Shown here: in pieces, positions 63,522 to 64,000 of the stretch
Layout of the letters: every line of letters begins with the position of its first letter
Numbering within the stretch: the stretch's first letter is position 1
Source: Streptomyces sp. NBRC 109706
Lineage (GTDB): Bacteria; Actinomycetota; Actinomycetes; Streptomycetales; Streptomycetaceae
DNA: 64,000 nt
Direction of reading: 5' to 3'
Assembly: GCF_000974485.1 (NCBI RefSeq)
Contig: NZ_BBOM01000006.1
Location: 124,001 to 188,000 of the forward strand
Made by a program: the position numbers and the translations under genes
Notes under the pieces: generated by a model
What the model saw: the letters and a program-made list of their open reading frames with translations, nothing else
What the model was told of the DNA's origin: nothing
Databases searched by the model: none

Positions 63522-64000
63522 GGGTTCTGCTCTGTCCGCTCAGCGACGGCGGCTATCTCTATCCGACGATCGCCGTCGGGCGGGAGTTGCGCCGCCGGGG
63601 CCACCGGGTCGATGTGCTGGGCCGGTCGACGGCCGCGCCCTTCGCGGCGGAGGCGGGGCTGCCGTTCGTGCCGGCCGAGGAGTTGGGCGGGCGGCGGGCG
63701 TTCTCCGCCACCTGGTGGGGGCCGACGGGACCGGCGCAGTACCGGGCGACGGTGCGCGCCGCCAGGGCGACGGGCGCCGATCTGCTGGTCACCTCGGTGC
63801 TGTGCAACGGTGCCCTGTTGGCCGCCGAGAAACTGGACCTTCCGGTGGTGGTGGTCGGCCTCGCGGCCCATCTGTGGGACTACCGGTCGGGTGGCGACGG
63901 CGAGCCACAACTGGGCAGGACCAGGGCGAACCGGACCCGGGAGTCCCTGCTGCTGTACGCCGGGGTGCGGGAGGAGGCCGGTCTCTCGGGGCGGGCCGCC
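63518..64000 (+). CDS. Glycosyltransferase, GT1/MGT type, 3'-truncated by the window edge
   Basis: At least 161 residues from the GTG at 63518, which overlaps the peptidase stop. The N-terminal domain matches GT-B glycosyltransferases acting on natural products: VLLCPLSDGGYLYPTIAVGR, RRRGHRVDVLGRSTAAPFAA, DLLVTSVLCNGALLAAEKLD, LPVVVVGLAAHLW. The sugar-nucleotide-binding C-terminal half lies outside the window. In this operon it may glycosylate the product of peptide B, which would make the product a glycosylated peptide. Confidence 0.85.
   Translation, partial: MRVLLCPLSDGGYLYPTIAVGRELRRRGHRVDVLGRSTAAPFAAEAGLPFVPAEELGGRRAFSATWWGPTGPAQYRATVRAARATGADLLVTSVLCNGALLAAEKLDLPVVVVGLAAHLWDYRSGGDGEPQLGRTRANRTRESLLLYAGVREEAGLSGRAA

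Overview
The window is high-GC actinomycete DNA, almost certainly Streptomyces. The genes have strong third-position GC, frequent GTG starts and tightly coupled ATGA/GTGA overlaps. Secreted xylan-degrading enzymes with CBM13 (ricin-type) modules, Tat-type signal peptides, an LLM (F420-type) oxidoreductase, crotonyl-CoA reductase and several natural-product gene clusters fit that genus. The window begins inside a hemC-like gene and ends inside a glycosyltransferase gene.

Left part (1-19.1 kb, accessory). A visibly lower-GC block at about 0.7-5.2 kb holds a three-gene, minus-strand cassette: a GHKL ATPase, a PD-(D/E)XK nuclease and a DNA methyltransferase. It looks like a restriction or anti-phage system. 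A 42-bp direct repeat follows, present at 5593 and 12175; it is the 3' half of a tRNA-Gly(CCC) gene and looks like attachment-site scars. Between the two copies lies an arabinoxylan-degradation locus: a GH62 arabinofuranosidase, and divergently a GH10 xylanase and a CE1-type esterase, each carrying a CBM13 module. After the second repeat comes a large RHS/YD-repeat polymorphic toxin gene broken by a one-base deletion. Its tip resembles an R-S-E ADP-ribosyltransferase and is followed by a candidate immunity gene. Debris follows (IS5-type transposase tail, frameshifted amidohydrolase), then a small lipoprotein gene.

Central part (19.3-39.2 kb). This is an unusual biosynthetic gene cluster. It has two LanB-like proteins that end at the tRNA-dependent (glutamylation-type) domain with no elimination domain. 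It also has a heterodimeric ABC exporter, a radical SAM protein, a PHP phosphoesterase, an adenosylhomocysteinase and a kinase with a B12-binding-like N-terminal region. Finally there is an apparent 2,3-diaminobutyrate-type cassette (argininosuccinate lyase homologue, GHMP threonine-type kinase, cysteine-synthase homologue fused to an ATP-grasp domain) and a separate divergent ATP-grasp gene. No lanthipeptide cyclase and no convincing precursor peptide were found. I suggest a tRNA-dependent (PEARL-like) assembly route to a small peptide containing a diamino acid.

Right part (39.3-64 kb). A small S1-domain gene precedes a decayed type I PKS. Its ketosynthase is split by an IS200/IS605-type TnpB element, the rest is frameshifted and deleted down to an acyl carrier domain, and an intact-looking ccr gene follows. 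A GntR-regulated ABC operon with a perfect palindromic operator, an ArsR-type regulator, two secreted proteins, and a TetR/LLM oxidoreductase divergon lead to the last system. There a minus-strand, translationally coupled operon encodes a radical SAM enzyme, a heme-oxygenase-like diiron protein, a 69-residue peptide, a 1085-residue cyclase-ATPase-TPR protein, a subtilase and, after a short gap, a GAF protein. Facing it is a plus-strand unit with a 40-residue acidic peptide whose C-terminus reads CVINNSSALN, a prolyl oligopeptidase and a glycosyltransferase. Together they look like an undescribed bidirectional RiPP-type locus that continues past the window edge.
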